Source of the DNA: Wurfbainia villosa
Lineage: Eukaryota > Streptophyta > Magnoliopsida > Zingiberales > Zingiberaceae
Assembly (NCBI GenBank): GCA_025175895.1
Contig: CM045991.1
Coordinates: 83,315,174-83,379,173 of the forward strand
Reading direction: 5' to 3'
Length of the DNA: 64,000 nucleotides
A program made the position numbers and the translations under genes. Of the stretch, positions 20,701-32,018 are shown piece by piece (position 1 is the first letter of the stretch; the number at the start of each line of letters is the position of its first letter). Below the pieces are notes generated by a model. It was not told the DNA's origin and did no database searches. It saw only the letters and a program-made list of their open reading frames with translations.

Positions 20701-21513
20701 GAAGACGGTAATCTCTCCCTCAGCTAGTCGTCGGGTTTCCTGGAACCCCTTTGTTCTTTCGGCGAGGACAGTCCGCCTTCCAATGTCGATGTGCTTGCAA
20801 GTGAAGCACTTGCCTTTGGCTCTTCACTCGCTTGAGGTCCCTCTGCCACTTTCTTCGCTCCACCTTGTTTCTTCTTCTTCTTACCTTTGGTTTAGAGGAA
20901 GAAACCTTCTGTGACCATGGCGAGCACTCGTGAAAAAAGCCCTCTCATGCTGGAGCTTTGTCGGAAGCTCCAACGAATACAACCTTTTGTTCATGTTGTA
21001 GTTGAGGCAAAAGCGCTCAAAACTCCTAGGCGGGGAGAGAATGATATCGACTGGTTTCCCATCGATCTCAGCTCCTAGGACTTCCATCTCATTAAGATGA
21101 GCCATCATCTTGAGAACATGATCCCTAACGGGTGTTCCCTCGATCATGGAGGTCGTCATCAAGTTTCTCATTGCCTCCTGCCTAGCCGCCCTACTCTGAT
21201 GTCCGAAAAGTTCCTTGAGATTGAATATCATGTCATAAGCTGTGGCTATGGCCTGATGCTGATGTTGCAACACATTTGACATAGATGCCAAAATGTAACA
21301 CCGTGCCATCTCATCTGCCTTAACTCATTTCTTATAACGTTCTATCTCCTTTTCATCAGAGTCATCGGAGGGCTTAGGAGGACAGACCTCGAAGAGTACA
21401 AATTTGTACTCCTCCGTAGTTAAGACAATATCCAGGTTTCTTTTCCAATCAATGTAGTTTGGACCAGTAAGTTTGTTTTCTTTTAAAATCACAGCAAGTG
21501 GGTTGAAAACCAT
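20701..21513 (-). pseudogene. N gag, broken
   Basis: Gag of the N/C group. Start region 21513-21325 (NKLTGPNYIDWKRNLDIVL, a common plant copia gag motif) ends at a stop. The middle frame 21309-20881 has ASMSNVLQHQHQ, NLKELFGHQSRAARQEAM and SFERFCLNYNMNKR. The C-terminal Lys-rich and zinc-knuckle part near 20750-20880 is disrupted; C preserves it as CFTCKQTGHWKKDC. Many differences from C are at CTG/CAG sites. Confidence 0.75.
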
Positions 21514-22558
21514 TTGAAAATCCTAAAAATCACAATGATCAAAATATTAGATTTCAAATATTATTGATTCCTCAAAAACAATAAAATTCCGAAATCAACC
21601 AACACCTCAAAACACCGAGAATATCGCATACCACGATAGTGTGGACGTATACGAATTCTGCATTTGTAAGAGGAGGTTTTACCCATTAATTTTATTATCT
21701 TGTCAACCTTACTTTTTGACAAATAAAATTAATAGTTGGTTCCTCTTTGGCCCTACAAATAAAAGCAGTGACTCCGATGGGGAGGATACTTTTAATTTGC
21801 ATCTAAGTGTGCACCATTACACGATACTAAGGGAATTATTTCGGATTATGTGCCTTACCGATGGGAAAGTACACACGCTCCTTAATAATTTTCTATAACC
21901 ATTATTTGACATAGTGATCCGCAAACAAACCCATCCGATGGGGAGGAAGGCACTCAGAGCCAACGCGCAAGTTTGTTGCATCACACGTCAAATTGTAATG
22001 GAGGCCGCGGGAATTAATTAAAATGTCCCTCTCCCACTTAGTAAATTAAAATTGAGGAATTTTAAAACATACACAACATGCATATAAAACAAATAAGCAA
22101 TAAATATGGAAAAACAGAATTTTTCCAACTATTATGGCATTGTCCTCCAATATGCATCCTGTCGTGTCGCCACCTCGTCCGCTCCATATTTTCCCGTGCA
22201 CAAGTCACCAAAGAGTTTCGAGCCGAGATAAAACATTTTAATTTACATCCATCGATCCTATACTTCACGAAGGAGTGTACAAATCATCTAGATCGAAAGT
22301 AAACTAAAATGAGCGGCTAAACAATGCCATATTTAATTACAAAAATTAAATACTAATCTAGCCTCGTCAACCCCGAGGATTCAAATAATAAATTTTTACA
22401 CACATCCATTCACATACACACACATGGCCATAATAGTCGGATCTTATGCCTGCAACCAAAGAGTTAAACTACGCATATCCTACTATTATCCGGCACATCT
22501 AATATATGAAATATGCATAAAAATTAACCGAATCCAAAACACACAAAACCGGAAACCT
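21514..22558 (-). other. N leader (5' untranslated region)
   Basis: Non-coding leader between primer site and gag. It aligns with the C leader (45132-46063) but carries about 130 bp more near 21790-21920. It includes three copies of a CCGATGGGGAGGA-like motif, near 21775, 21860 and 21940. ORFs here are chance. Confidence 0.65.
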
Positions 22559-22572
22559 TGGCTCTGATACCA
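22559..22572 (-). promoter_or_regulatory. Primer binding site of N
   Basis: The minus strand reads TGGTATCAGAGCCA, the initiator-Met tRNA primer site, two bases after the LTR end (TTCA at 22575). Confidence 0.9.
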
Positions 22573-22574
22573 AT

Positions 22575-22906
22575 TGAAGGTGGATGCTTTGGAGGCTCAT
22601 TGGCTCCCATGTCCCCGGATTAAAATTTTCACTAATGAAAGAATTAATCCAGATGGGATAAGCTTCCTTTAGCACAACCATTTCGTCGTCGTGCTAACAA
22701 CTTGAGTGGTCGCTTGAACAAACTAGTTGTTCAAGCAACACACCTCTTCTAGTTGGTTAGCCGCGGAAGAGACGACGGACGGATCGCCGGTTTTTGTGTT
22801 TGTTTTCGGGGTCCATGATTATACAATATATTTACTAATTCACACATGCATAATCAAAACATAAAAGAACATGCTCAGATCTGTAAATAAAGTTAAAATA
22901 ACTTTA
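22575..22906 (-). repeat. 5' LTR of N, terminal (right end) piece
   Basis: Near-identical to 15612-15943 of the 3' LTR. It breaks at 22906, where element F has inserted; CTTTA (22902-22906) is one copy of the F target duplication. The rest of the LTR is at 32019-33811. Confidence 0.92.
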
Positions 22907-25084
22907 TGTTAGTAATATATGAGAGATGTCCTAAGGCAATCGCCTTATGTATGAACCATTTATATGATAAATGAAGATTCACTATTTGAGTATACATGTT
23001 TTATGTATTTGATTGGATCTTAAACTCATTTCTTGAATGTCACGATCGATTCACGGCATGAGAGAATTTGTGATTGGATCACAACTAGTGAGTATCTCTA
23101 CATGTGTAATTGTGATGTATCGAATTATCCTAGTCGATGAATTGATGGATTTGGACACCATCAATTAGCCGAGACTCAGGTATACTCCTTGGTGTATCCA
23201 AGCGGTGATTCTCCTTTGGTGGAGACATAGTGATGTCGGAGTTAATCGTGGATGCTAGTTATGGTAACTAGTTCATTGGAGTGACCGGTAGTAAGACTTC
23301 ATATGGTTCTCTGCATATATAGATATGTCAATGAAGTTCTTCTTGTGGCTTAAGTCACGATGTTCCTTTGACTTGCGGTATTCAAGTCATCTTGATCATG
23401 GAGACTTATGCTTTGACATCTTAAGCAAACATCTCTAAGGAGATGTGGACCGGATGATTGGGTATAAGTCGAAGTGATCGAAAGGTGTTTGAATAGCCTA
23501 TAAAGGATTCACCACTCCTTGCGAGGAGATGTATACCCATGGCCTCTCGTCGGATTGTTACTAAAGTCTTTGGCCAAAGCATTACATGTTTAGAGTAAAG
23601 TACTCTTGATACATGTGGAGTAACTAGAATCCGTAGGGCGAGAAATGATACTTGGGCTAGGTGTGGCGTGAGTCGACCTAGTGGGGATGACACAATAGAC
23701 CATGTCTGAACCAAGTGGGTATAAGATGAGTGAAGGAATGGGGCACGATTCATTCGAGCTCTTGAAGGGTTTTGAGAAATAGTTACGGATCAGGTTGATC
23801 TTTTGGTTAATTGGGGATCATGATGTACTACTAGGTGCCACTCATGATCATTCTATAATTAATGGTTAATTATAGGCGGCCAACATAAACCGAGAACCTA
23901 TTTGGTCACACGCTGTAATCGAGTGTAATCCAAAGGATTTAAAACGAGCTTGAGAATGGGATTCTCAGACCGAGAGAAACTATGTTTGGTTGGACCAAAC
24001 ATAAAGCGAGCATGAAATTGTTTCAGTCGCAATGGAAGCATGGATGGTCCGTGTCTTATGAAGACATAATGGATGGACCAAAATGGTTTGGTTCTAATCC
24101 AATGGATGAGAATAAACCAAAGGGTTTGGTTTATATTAAACGAATGAACCAAAGGTTGGTTCGGTTCGTTTTAACTTAAAATAAACCATCATGGTTTGGT
24201 TTATTTTAACTTATCTTAATGGAGCGGGTTAACGGGCTTTATGGATATGATCCATTAACCATTAAGAGAATTAGTTCTCTATAAAATAGGGATTAAACCC
24301 TAACCCTAAAACCCTAATCTAGTTTTGGCCGCCCAACCTAGTTGCCGCCCACCCCTTGAAGGAGTATTCGGCGCCAACACCTTCATTACCCAGCTTTGTG
24401 CCGCCGTCAAGTCCTTGCCGGCGACCAAGCGCCAGTGAACACTCTGACCCTCCGGTGATCCCCTAGGTTTGGCATCAAGGTGAGGCTTTTCTTTCCTTGG
24501 TTGGCGGCGCCTATATCCTCCACCAAGCTGTCCAGTTTTCTGGACAGCTTCTCCTCCGTCGGGCGTCGTTTGGGCGGCGGTTAGTGCTCGACAGTGGCTA
24601 ACTTACGGGGATTTGATCTCGGTAATCCTCTGAGTGGAGGGCGAAGGATTCGTCAAGCGGTTGTGAATACCTCTCGGAGAAGCGAGTTTTGAGGACTTCG
24701 GTTTTGGATCCGAATTTGGATTCGGATCGTGATCATCTCTCGATCACGTCGTCTTCAACACGAGGCTAGTAACCCGTACGAAGATGAAGCTCGTGACTTA
24801 GCGAAGTCATCCCGAGGAGCTCGACGTGGATACGGATAGAGACGATTCTTACGAGGATCGTTCCGGTTGATGTCGTTCTCGCTACACGTCATACGAAAGG
24901 TATAACGTAGATAATTTCTTTTATTGCAAATTTTAATTTACGGTTATGTCTACACTTATTGTAATAGCATGCGTGTGTTGTGTGTGTTGTAATAAATATA
25001 GATTTATTATTTTTAATTGCTTCCGCTGTGCTCATGTTTACGAAACATGATCGAACACACCTGCCTTGTGATCGGAAACCTTGA
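22907..25084 (+). repeat. 5' LTR of element F
   Basis: Begins TGTTAGTAATATATGAGAGA. Order: 5' part, ACCAAA/TTTGGT inverted repeats (about 23975-24210), TATAAAA (24280-24286), AAACCCTAACCCTAAA motif, GC-rich stretch, AT-rich end. The last bases (GGAAACCTTGA) are altered from the GGAAACCCAACA seen in the 3' LTR and in E, so the exact end is approximate. Confidence 0.85.
24280..24286 (+). promoter_or_regulatory. TATA box in F 5' LTR
   Basis: TATAAAA at the same relative position as in E (57609-57615). In the F 3' LTR this segment is deleted. Confidence 0.6.
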
Positions 25085-25097
25085 TGGTATCGAGCCG
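25085..25097 (+). promoter_or_regulatory. Degraded primer binding site of F
   Basis: TGGTATCGAGCC, where E and most plant copia elements have TGGTATCAGAGCC. The loss of the A is one of the CAG-centred changes typical of this stretch. Confidence 0.7.
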
Positions 25098-26340
25098 GGT
25101 TGTGTTTCGACATAATCGTAAAAATGGTTTTGCGATAGTCATAATGTATGTCTGGAAATTTTCTAATTTTGGAAATTTAGAAGTATTTATGGAAATTTTT
25201 CAATTTTGGAAAGTCTAGAAGTATTTATGGAAATCTTCCACTTTTGGAAAGTTGGAAGTATTTATGGAAATTGATATTTTCCATAAATAAAATATTTGAT
25301 TAGATTCTGGAAATTTGTTTTCTAATTTAATCATGATTTGATTTGGGAAATCAAATCTTAAAATATTTTATTTCCATAAGTAGTTTTAATGATTTAGGAA
25401 ATTGGTTTCTTAAATAGATTTTCCTTAATCAAATAATTCCATGAATAAAATATGTGGATTAGATTTGGAATTATGATTTGATTTGGAGAATCAAATCTTA
25501 AACATATTTTATTTCCATAAATAGTTATGACATATAAGGAAATATATACATGACATAATTGTATGCCATGCAATTGCATTAGATGCATAACATTATGCCA
25601 TGCGTGTCGTGACATGTAGATGTATGCCATGTATGCCATGCCATGTAGATAATAGTTATTTGCATGCAAAGAGGATGAGACATAAAACCCTAACTCAATA
25701 TTAAAGCCTACACCTTCCATTAATATGGTTAGAACCAGAGTTCCGCTTTCTTGTTTGGGTTGTTGGACTCACTCCAAGCCCTACCAACTCGAACATGTTC
25801 AAACCATGGAATAGTTTAATACTAATATGGTAAGAGCCGAGGTCAATCGTTAGTTTGGGTTGTTGGACTCTCTCCAAGCTCGGGCTAATTGGTTGAATGC
25901 GCCTAACCATATTAAAACTATTTCCGATTAATGGGTCGGCTTTAACTTGGAGCATCGGCTTGTTGGACTCACTCCAAGGTCGATGTAAAGAGAGGTGAAG
26001 TTGGGTGCTATGCATATGATGCATACTTGTTAATGTGTTAACAACCCAATGTATGTGTAAACATTCAATTAGTTGATAGCACATTGTGATAGTTACATAT
26101 ACATGATATGTAATCGGTATATTGATACCCACCATCATAGCTAAGAATGGCTTGTTGGACTCTCCAAGGTTGTTCTTATCTATGATGGATATCACCATTC
26201 GGAGATGGACCTACGATCTCCAAGTGATTTTGGGTTTTTGAAATTCAAAAATGAATGAGATTTATAAATGTATATTGATGCATTTTAAAATCATCTTTCT
26301 CATATATGCTCGCTTTGTATTTCTAAGTTAATATATTGAT
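25098..26340 (+). other. F leader with tandem repeats and hairpins
   Basis: No protein. A 37-bp repeat (GTATTTATGG at 25183, 25221, 25258) lies close to the primer site. ATGCCATG-rich sequence is at 25555-25660. Four copies of TTGTTGGACTC...CCAAG are near 25760, 25860, 25960 and 26153. E has the same set at 58203-58320, 58620-58735 and 58839-59255. Confidence 0.75.
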
Positions 26341-26984
26341 CATGATGTGTTTGAATTTGCGTTCCATTTTGGATTCAAATAAATTGATCGGGCCAAACTT
26401 CTTGGATCGCTTAGAAACTTGAGAATTGTTCTCAAGGTGAAAAGCTTGTATGTCCTCGGCGCCTCTTCCCGCCTTCCTAGTGACGATGCAACTCGACCAA
26501 TTGTTGGCCTATCGTAAACATGTGAGTGATTCAACAAATGAGTTGCATCATGCTAGCCACGATGGAACCCAAGCTACGAAGCGCATGAGCATATGGATGC
26601 TCATATCGTAGTCCTTCATCTTTGTGAGTTGGTTGATGAGCAAGTGAGATTCAAAGGTTCAAGTCTCAAAGCTCCTCTTCACCTCGAGATGCTAGGAGGT
26701 TCATCTGTGGTATCGCCAATATGTCAAGACTGTGGAGTCTTCGAGAAGCATGAGCAGGATGGTGTCGTTAGTTGATTCCTCAAGAAAGGTTCTAAGAGGA
26801 AGTCAAAGGAACAAAGCAGAAGGGAAAGAAGAGAAGGGCTAAGAAGGTAGAACTAGCACAAAGGAAACTTGCCATCATTATGGCAAGGAGAGCCATTTAT
26901 GAAGAAAGTGCAAGATTTATCTTGAGTCCATGAAGAAGGATAAGGCATCTGATGCCCCATCTTCTTCGTAAATCTTCTTATTGA
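26341..26984 (+). pseudogene. F gag remnant
   Basis: It aligns to E gag (59434-60060), but the frame shifts repeatedly, so no open frame longer than about 60 codons persists. The pieces correspond to NKLTGLIFLDWL-like sequence near 26380 and to the acidic and Lys-rich C-terminal half near 26700-26960. The zinc knuckle is not intact. Confidence 0.65.
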
Positions 26985-28322
26985 TTGTCATTCTATTTCC
27001 TAGACACTTGGGTATTTGATATCGGGTGTGGCTCACATATATGTAATGACATACATGGGCTAAGGAATAGAAGAAGACTCGCCAAGGGAGAGTCAAATTT
27101 ACGTGTTGGGAATGGAGCAAAGGTTGCCGTGACTCGCCATCTAACGTATTTGTTGGAACTCCTGAGGACTTGTCTTAGAACTGACAATTGCTTTATATGT
27201 TCCTTCAGATAAAGAACATCATTTCTATTTCTTGTCTAAATAGAAATGGGTTCCATTTGACTTTAGTAACAATTGTTGTTACATAACTTTGAATGGAGTT
27301 CTTTATGGATTGGAACTTTAAGCAATGGTGTTTATACGCTGGACGATCCAAAGGACATTTCAATATCGGCGAGCAACATGTGCTCGAAAGGATAATCACA
27401 TAGACTCCTATATGTGGCATTGTCGTCTTGGCCATATAAGCAAGAAACGCATGTCCGAATTACACCGATGTGGAATTCTGGAATCGTTTGTATTGGATTC
27501 ATACGATACATGCGAATCATGCTTAAAAGGCAAGATGACTAAGTTACCTTTTACTGGAAAAGGTGAACGAGTGGGAGAGTTACTAGGTCTAATACATACT
27601 GATGTATGTGGACCTATGTCAACTCAAGCATTAGGAGGCTATAGCTACTTCATTACCTTCACCGATGATCACTCACGGTTTGGGTATGTGTTCTTGATGA
27701 AACACAAGTCTGAAGCCTTTGAAAGGTTCAAAGAATTCAGAATTGAAGTAGAGAAACAACATGACAAGAGTATTAAAATACTTCGATCGGATCGAGGTGG
27801 TGAATACTTAAGTCAAGAGTTTCTTGATTATCTAAGAGACAATGGCATATTGTCTCAATGGACTCCGCCATATACACCACAGGATAATGGTGTATCTGAG
27901 AGGCGTAACCGGACCTTGTTGGACATGGTCAGGTCAATGATGAATCATGCAACTCTTCCCAAGTCCTTTTGGGGCTATGCACTTCGCATACCTTACATTT
28001 GTTAAATGTAATGCCTACCAAGGTAGTCTCTACTACTCCATATGAGATATGGGCTAGTAAGAAACCTCATGTATCTTACTTGAAGATATGGGGTTGTCCT
28101 GCTTATGTGAAGCGGACTATATCAGATAAACTGGATGCTAAGTCTGATAAATGTCTATTTATTGGATACCCTAAGGAAACAAGGGGTTACCAATTCTATC
28201 ATCCTGTGGAACAAAAGGTGTTTGTTTCAAGGCATGCTGTGTTTCTAGAGAAAGAGTTTCTCTTGCAAGAAAACAAGTTGGGAGTGTCGCCGAGCTTGAG
28301 GAGGCTCGAGAGACTCAAATAG
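26985..28322 (+). pseudogene. F protease and integrase
   Basis: Protease start WVFDIGCGSHICNDIHG near 27010, where E has LDTGCGSHICND. The catalytic DTG reads DIG because a CTG in E is TCG here. After broken GAG-pre-integrase sequence, frame 27325-28005 gives the zinc domain (YMWHCRLGHISKKRM and DTCESCLKGKM) and the DDE core: IHTDVCGPM, FTDDHSRFGY and RSDRGGEYLSQ hold the three acidic residues. A shift near 27970 leads to the C-terminal frame 27969-28322 (YEIWASKKPHVSYLKIWGCP). The frame is then broken. Confidence 0.82.
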
Positions 28323-29865
28323 ACATTGATGAGATACCGGTGAAGCACAACAAATGACAACTCATAGTGATGAGCAATCTACTGACCTATTGTAACACCA
28401 CATCTTCAGAGATCCGTAGAACACGCAATATTCCCGAGAGATATGGATTTCTCGTAAGTGAATCGAACGACGTGTTACTCATTGATGATGAGGAGCCTAC
28501 CAGTTATGAAGAAGTGCTGACAAGTTCAGAAAGGGATAAGTGGCTTGGTGCCATGAAGTCGGAAATGGATTCCATGTACGAAAACCAAGTTTGGAACTTG
28601 GTTGACCCACCTGAAGGCATAAAGCCTATAGGGTGCAAGTGGGTTTTCAAGAAGAAAACCGACATGGATGGTAATGTGATTACCTATAAGGCTAGATTGG
28701 TGGCGAAAGGATATCACAAAAACAAGGTGTTGATTATGACGAAACCTATTCTCAGTAGCTATGCTTAAATCCATTCGATGCTCCCGCCATAGCGGCTCAT
28801 TATGATTATGAGATATGGCGATGGATGTGAAAAGATTTTTCCTTAATGGAAACTCGCCGAGGACGTGTATATGATACCGAGGTTTCACATCGGTTGATAA
28901 AACCAAGGTATGCAAATCGACGATCCATTTATGGATTGAAGCAAGCATCCAGAGTCGAATATCCGCTTTGATGAGACAATCAAAAAGTTTGATTTCACAA
29001 AATCCGCATTTAACCTTGTGTGTACAAGAAGGTTAGTGGGAGGCAAATGTGTTCCTAGTATTGTATGTCGATGACATATTACTTATAGGAAACGATGTGT
29101 CAATCTTACAGTCAGTTAAGGTTTGGTTATCCAAGACATTCTCCATGAAAGACCTGGGAGAAGCAACCTACATCCTTGGGATTAAGATCTATAGAGATAC
29201 ATCGAAATGGTTGCTTGGTCTTTCGCAGTCTACATATATAGACCGAGTGCTAAAGAGGTTTAGCATGTCGGAATCCAAGAAAGGTTTCCTACCCATCAGG
29301 CATGGGGTACACCTTTCGAAGTTTATGTGTCCGCGCACAGGAGACAAGAGGATTTGCATGAGTAAGATTCCCTATGCATCCGCAATAGGATCTATCATGT
29401 ATGCTATGTACGAGGCCCGATGTATCGTGACGCCCGAGTGTCACGAGCAGATACCAACCGATCCAGAATGGATCATTGGGTGTTAAGACGATCCTTAAGT
29501 ACTTGAGAAGAACTAAGGATGTGTTCCTAATATATGGAGAAGGGTACAGAAGCGGTTTGGATCAAGTTCGTTCATGAACTTGGTGTGATTCCGCCATTGT
29601 TGAAGCAATACCGGTCTCTGCGATAACAATGGAGCAATTGCAAAGCGAAAGAGCCAAGGTCTCTCAACGATCCAAACATGCTTCGCCGCTATCATCTTAT
29701 GAGAGAGATCATAAGTAGGAACGAAATACAAATCGAGAAAATTCCCACTGAAAGGAACTTAGCGGATCCTTTGACTAAAGCATTACCTCAAAGTAAGTTT
29801 GAGGGTCATGTTAGAGCTTATGGTATTGGATACCGTAGCGATTGGCATTAGGCCAAGTGGGAGTC
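28323..29865 (+). pseudogene. F RT and RNase H, broken
   Basis: RT start in frame 28367-28768 (GCKWVFKKKTDMDGNVITYK, RLVAKGY). The stretch 28770-29040 is riddled with shifts. Frame 29049-29486 holds the catalytic MFLVLYVDDILLIGND and GEATYILGIKIYRD. About 200 bp that E has (about 62672-62860) is missing near 29546, removing the start of RNase H. The tail LADPLTKALPQSKFEGHVRA is readable near 29760-29820. It ends with the polypurine tract AAGTGGGAGTC before the LTR. Confidence 0.8.
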
Positions 29866-32018
29866 CGTTAGTAATATATGAGAGATGTCCTAAGGCAATC
29901 GCCTTATGTATGAACCATTTATATGATAAATGAAGATTCACTATTTGAGTATACATGTTTTATGTATTTGATTGGATCTTAAACTCATTTATCAATGTCC
30001 ACGATACGATTCACAAAGATGAGAGAATTTGTGATTGGATCACAACTAGTGAGTATCTCTACATGTGTAATTGTGATGTATCGAATTATCCTAGTCGATG
30101 AATTGATGGATTCGACACCATCAATTCGCCGAGACTAGCACGAGGTATACCTTGGTGTATCCAAGCAAATTGATTCTCACCGGGCCGAGACATAGTGATG
30201 TCCGAGTTAATCGTGGATGCTAGTTATGGTAACTAGTTCATTGAGTGACCAGTAAGACTTCATATGGTTCTCTGCATATATAGATATGTCAATGAAGTTC
30301 TTATCGCGTGGCTTAAGTGCGATGTTCCTTTGACTTGCATGTATTCAAGTCATCTTGATCATGGAGACTTATGCTTTGACATCTTAAGCAAACATCTCCG
30401 AGGAGATGTGGACCCGGGATGATTGGGTATAAGTCGAAGTGATCGAAGGTGTTTGAATAGCCTATAAAGGATTCACCACTCCTTGCGAGGAGATGTATAC
30501 CCATGGCCTCTCGTCAGATTGTTACTAAAGTCTTTGCCAAAGCATTACATGTTTAGAGTAAGTACTCTTCGATACATGTGGAGTAACTAGAACTGTGAGG
30601 ACGAGGAAATGATACTTGGGCTAGGTGTGACGAGTCACTTAGTGGGGATACACAATAGACCATGTCCCAACCAAGTGGGTATAAGATGAGTGAAGGGAAT
30701 GGGGCACGATTCATTCGAGCATCAAGGGTTTCGTAAATAGTTCGATCAACCGCTGATCTTTTCGGTTAATTGGGGATCATGATGTACTACTAGGTGCCAC
30801 TCATGATCGTTCTATAATTAATGGTTAATTATAGACGGCCAACATAAACCGAGAACCTATTTGGTCACACGCACAACGAGTGTAATCCGAAGGATTTAAA
30901 ACGAGCTTGAGAATGGGATTCTCAGACCGAGAGAAACTATGTTTGGTTGGACCAAACATAAAGCGAGCATGAAATTGTTTCAGTCGCAATGGAAGCATGG
31001 ATGGGCCGTGTCTTATGAAGATATAATGGATGGACCAAAATGGTTTGGTTCTAATCCAATGGATGAGAATAAACCAAAGGGTTTGGTTTATATTAAACGA
31101 ATGAACCAAAGGTTGGTTCGGTTCGTTTTAACTTAAAATAAACCATCATGGTTTGGTTTATTTTAACTTATCTTAATGGAGCGGGTTAACGGGCTTTATG
31201 GATATGATCCATTAACCATTAAGAGTAAAACCCTAATCTAGTTAACCTAGTTGCCGCCCACCCCTTGAAGGAGTATTCGGCGCCAACACCTTCATTGCCG
31301 CCGCCCAGCTTTTGTGCCGCCGTCCAAGTCCTTGCCGGTGACCAAGCTTCAGCCGGTGAACACTCCGGCGACCCTCCGGTGATCCCCTATAGGTTTGGCA
31401 TCAAGGTGAGGCTTTTCTTTCCTTGGTTGGCCGGCGCCTATATCCTCCACCAAGCTGTCCAGTTTTCTGGACAGCTTCTCCTTCTCCGCCGTCGTTTGGA
31501 CGACGGTTAGTGCTCCGACAGCGGCTAACTTACCGGGGATTTGATCTCCGGTAATCCTCTGAGGTGGAGGACGAAGGATTCGTCAAACGGTTGACGAATA
31601 CCTCTCCGGAGAATCGAGTTTTGAGGACTCGGTTTTGGATCCGAATTTGGATTCGGATCGTGATCATCTCTCGATCACGTCATCTTCAACACGAGGCTAG
31701 TAACCCGTACGAAGACGAAGCTCGTGACTTAGCGAAGTCATCCCGAGGAGCTCGGCGTGGATACGGATAGAGACGATTCTTACGAGGATCGTTCCGGTTG
31801 ATGTCGTTCCCGCTACACGTCATACGAAAGGTATAACGTAGATAATTTATTTTATTGCAAATTTTAATTTACGGTTATGTCTACACTTATTGTAATAGCA
31901 TGCGTGTGTTGTGTGTGTTGTAATAAATATAGATTTATTATTTTTAATTGCTTCCGCTGTGCTCATGTTTACGAAACATGATCGAACACACACACGCCGC
32001 GGTGCCGGAAACCCAACA
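29866..32018 (+). repeat. 3' LTR of element F
   Basis: Same order as 22907-25084 and ends GGAAACCCAACA. Its first base has become C (CGTTAG). A deletion near 31225 removes the TATA box. The two F LTRs differ from each other mainly at sites where E has CTG or CAG. Confidence 0.88.

Larger units (their letters stand above)
22907..32018 (+). mobile_element. Element F, copia retrotransposon inside N 5' LTR
   Basis: Plus-strand element with TSD CTTTA at 22902-22906 and 32019-32023. The 5' LTR is 22907 to about 25084 and the 3' LTR is 29866-32018. Internal 4.8 kb: primer site, repeat-rich leader, gag remnant, protease, integrase, RT, RNase H. It is a sister of element E. It is heavily scrambled by small changes at CTG/CAG sites and lacks about 200 bp of the RT/RNase H junction near 29546. 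It is antisense to N. Confidence 0.9.

Noticed and set aside
24290..24330. AACCCTAAACCCTAA-like sequence as an interstitial telomere
   Set aside because: Only two to three irregular copies within an LTR leader. Telo-box motifs, not telomere DNA.
25400..26200. His/Ile-rich minus ORFs in the F leader (25394-25720, 25701-26198)
   Set aside because: They arise from ATGCCATG and TTGGACTC repeats. They are not kept in E.
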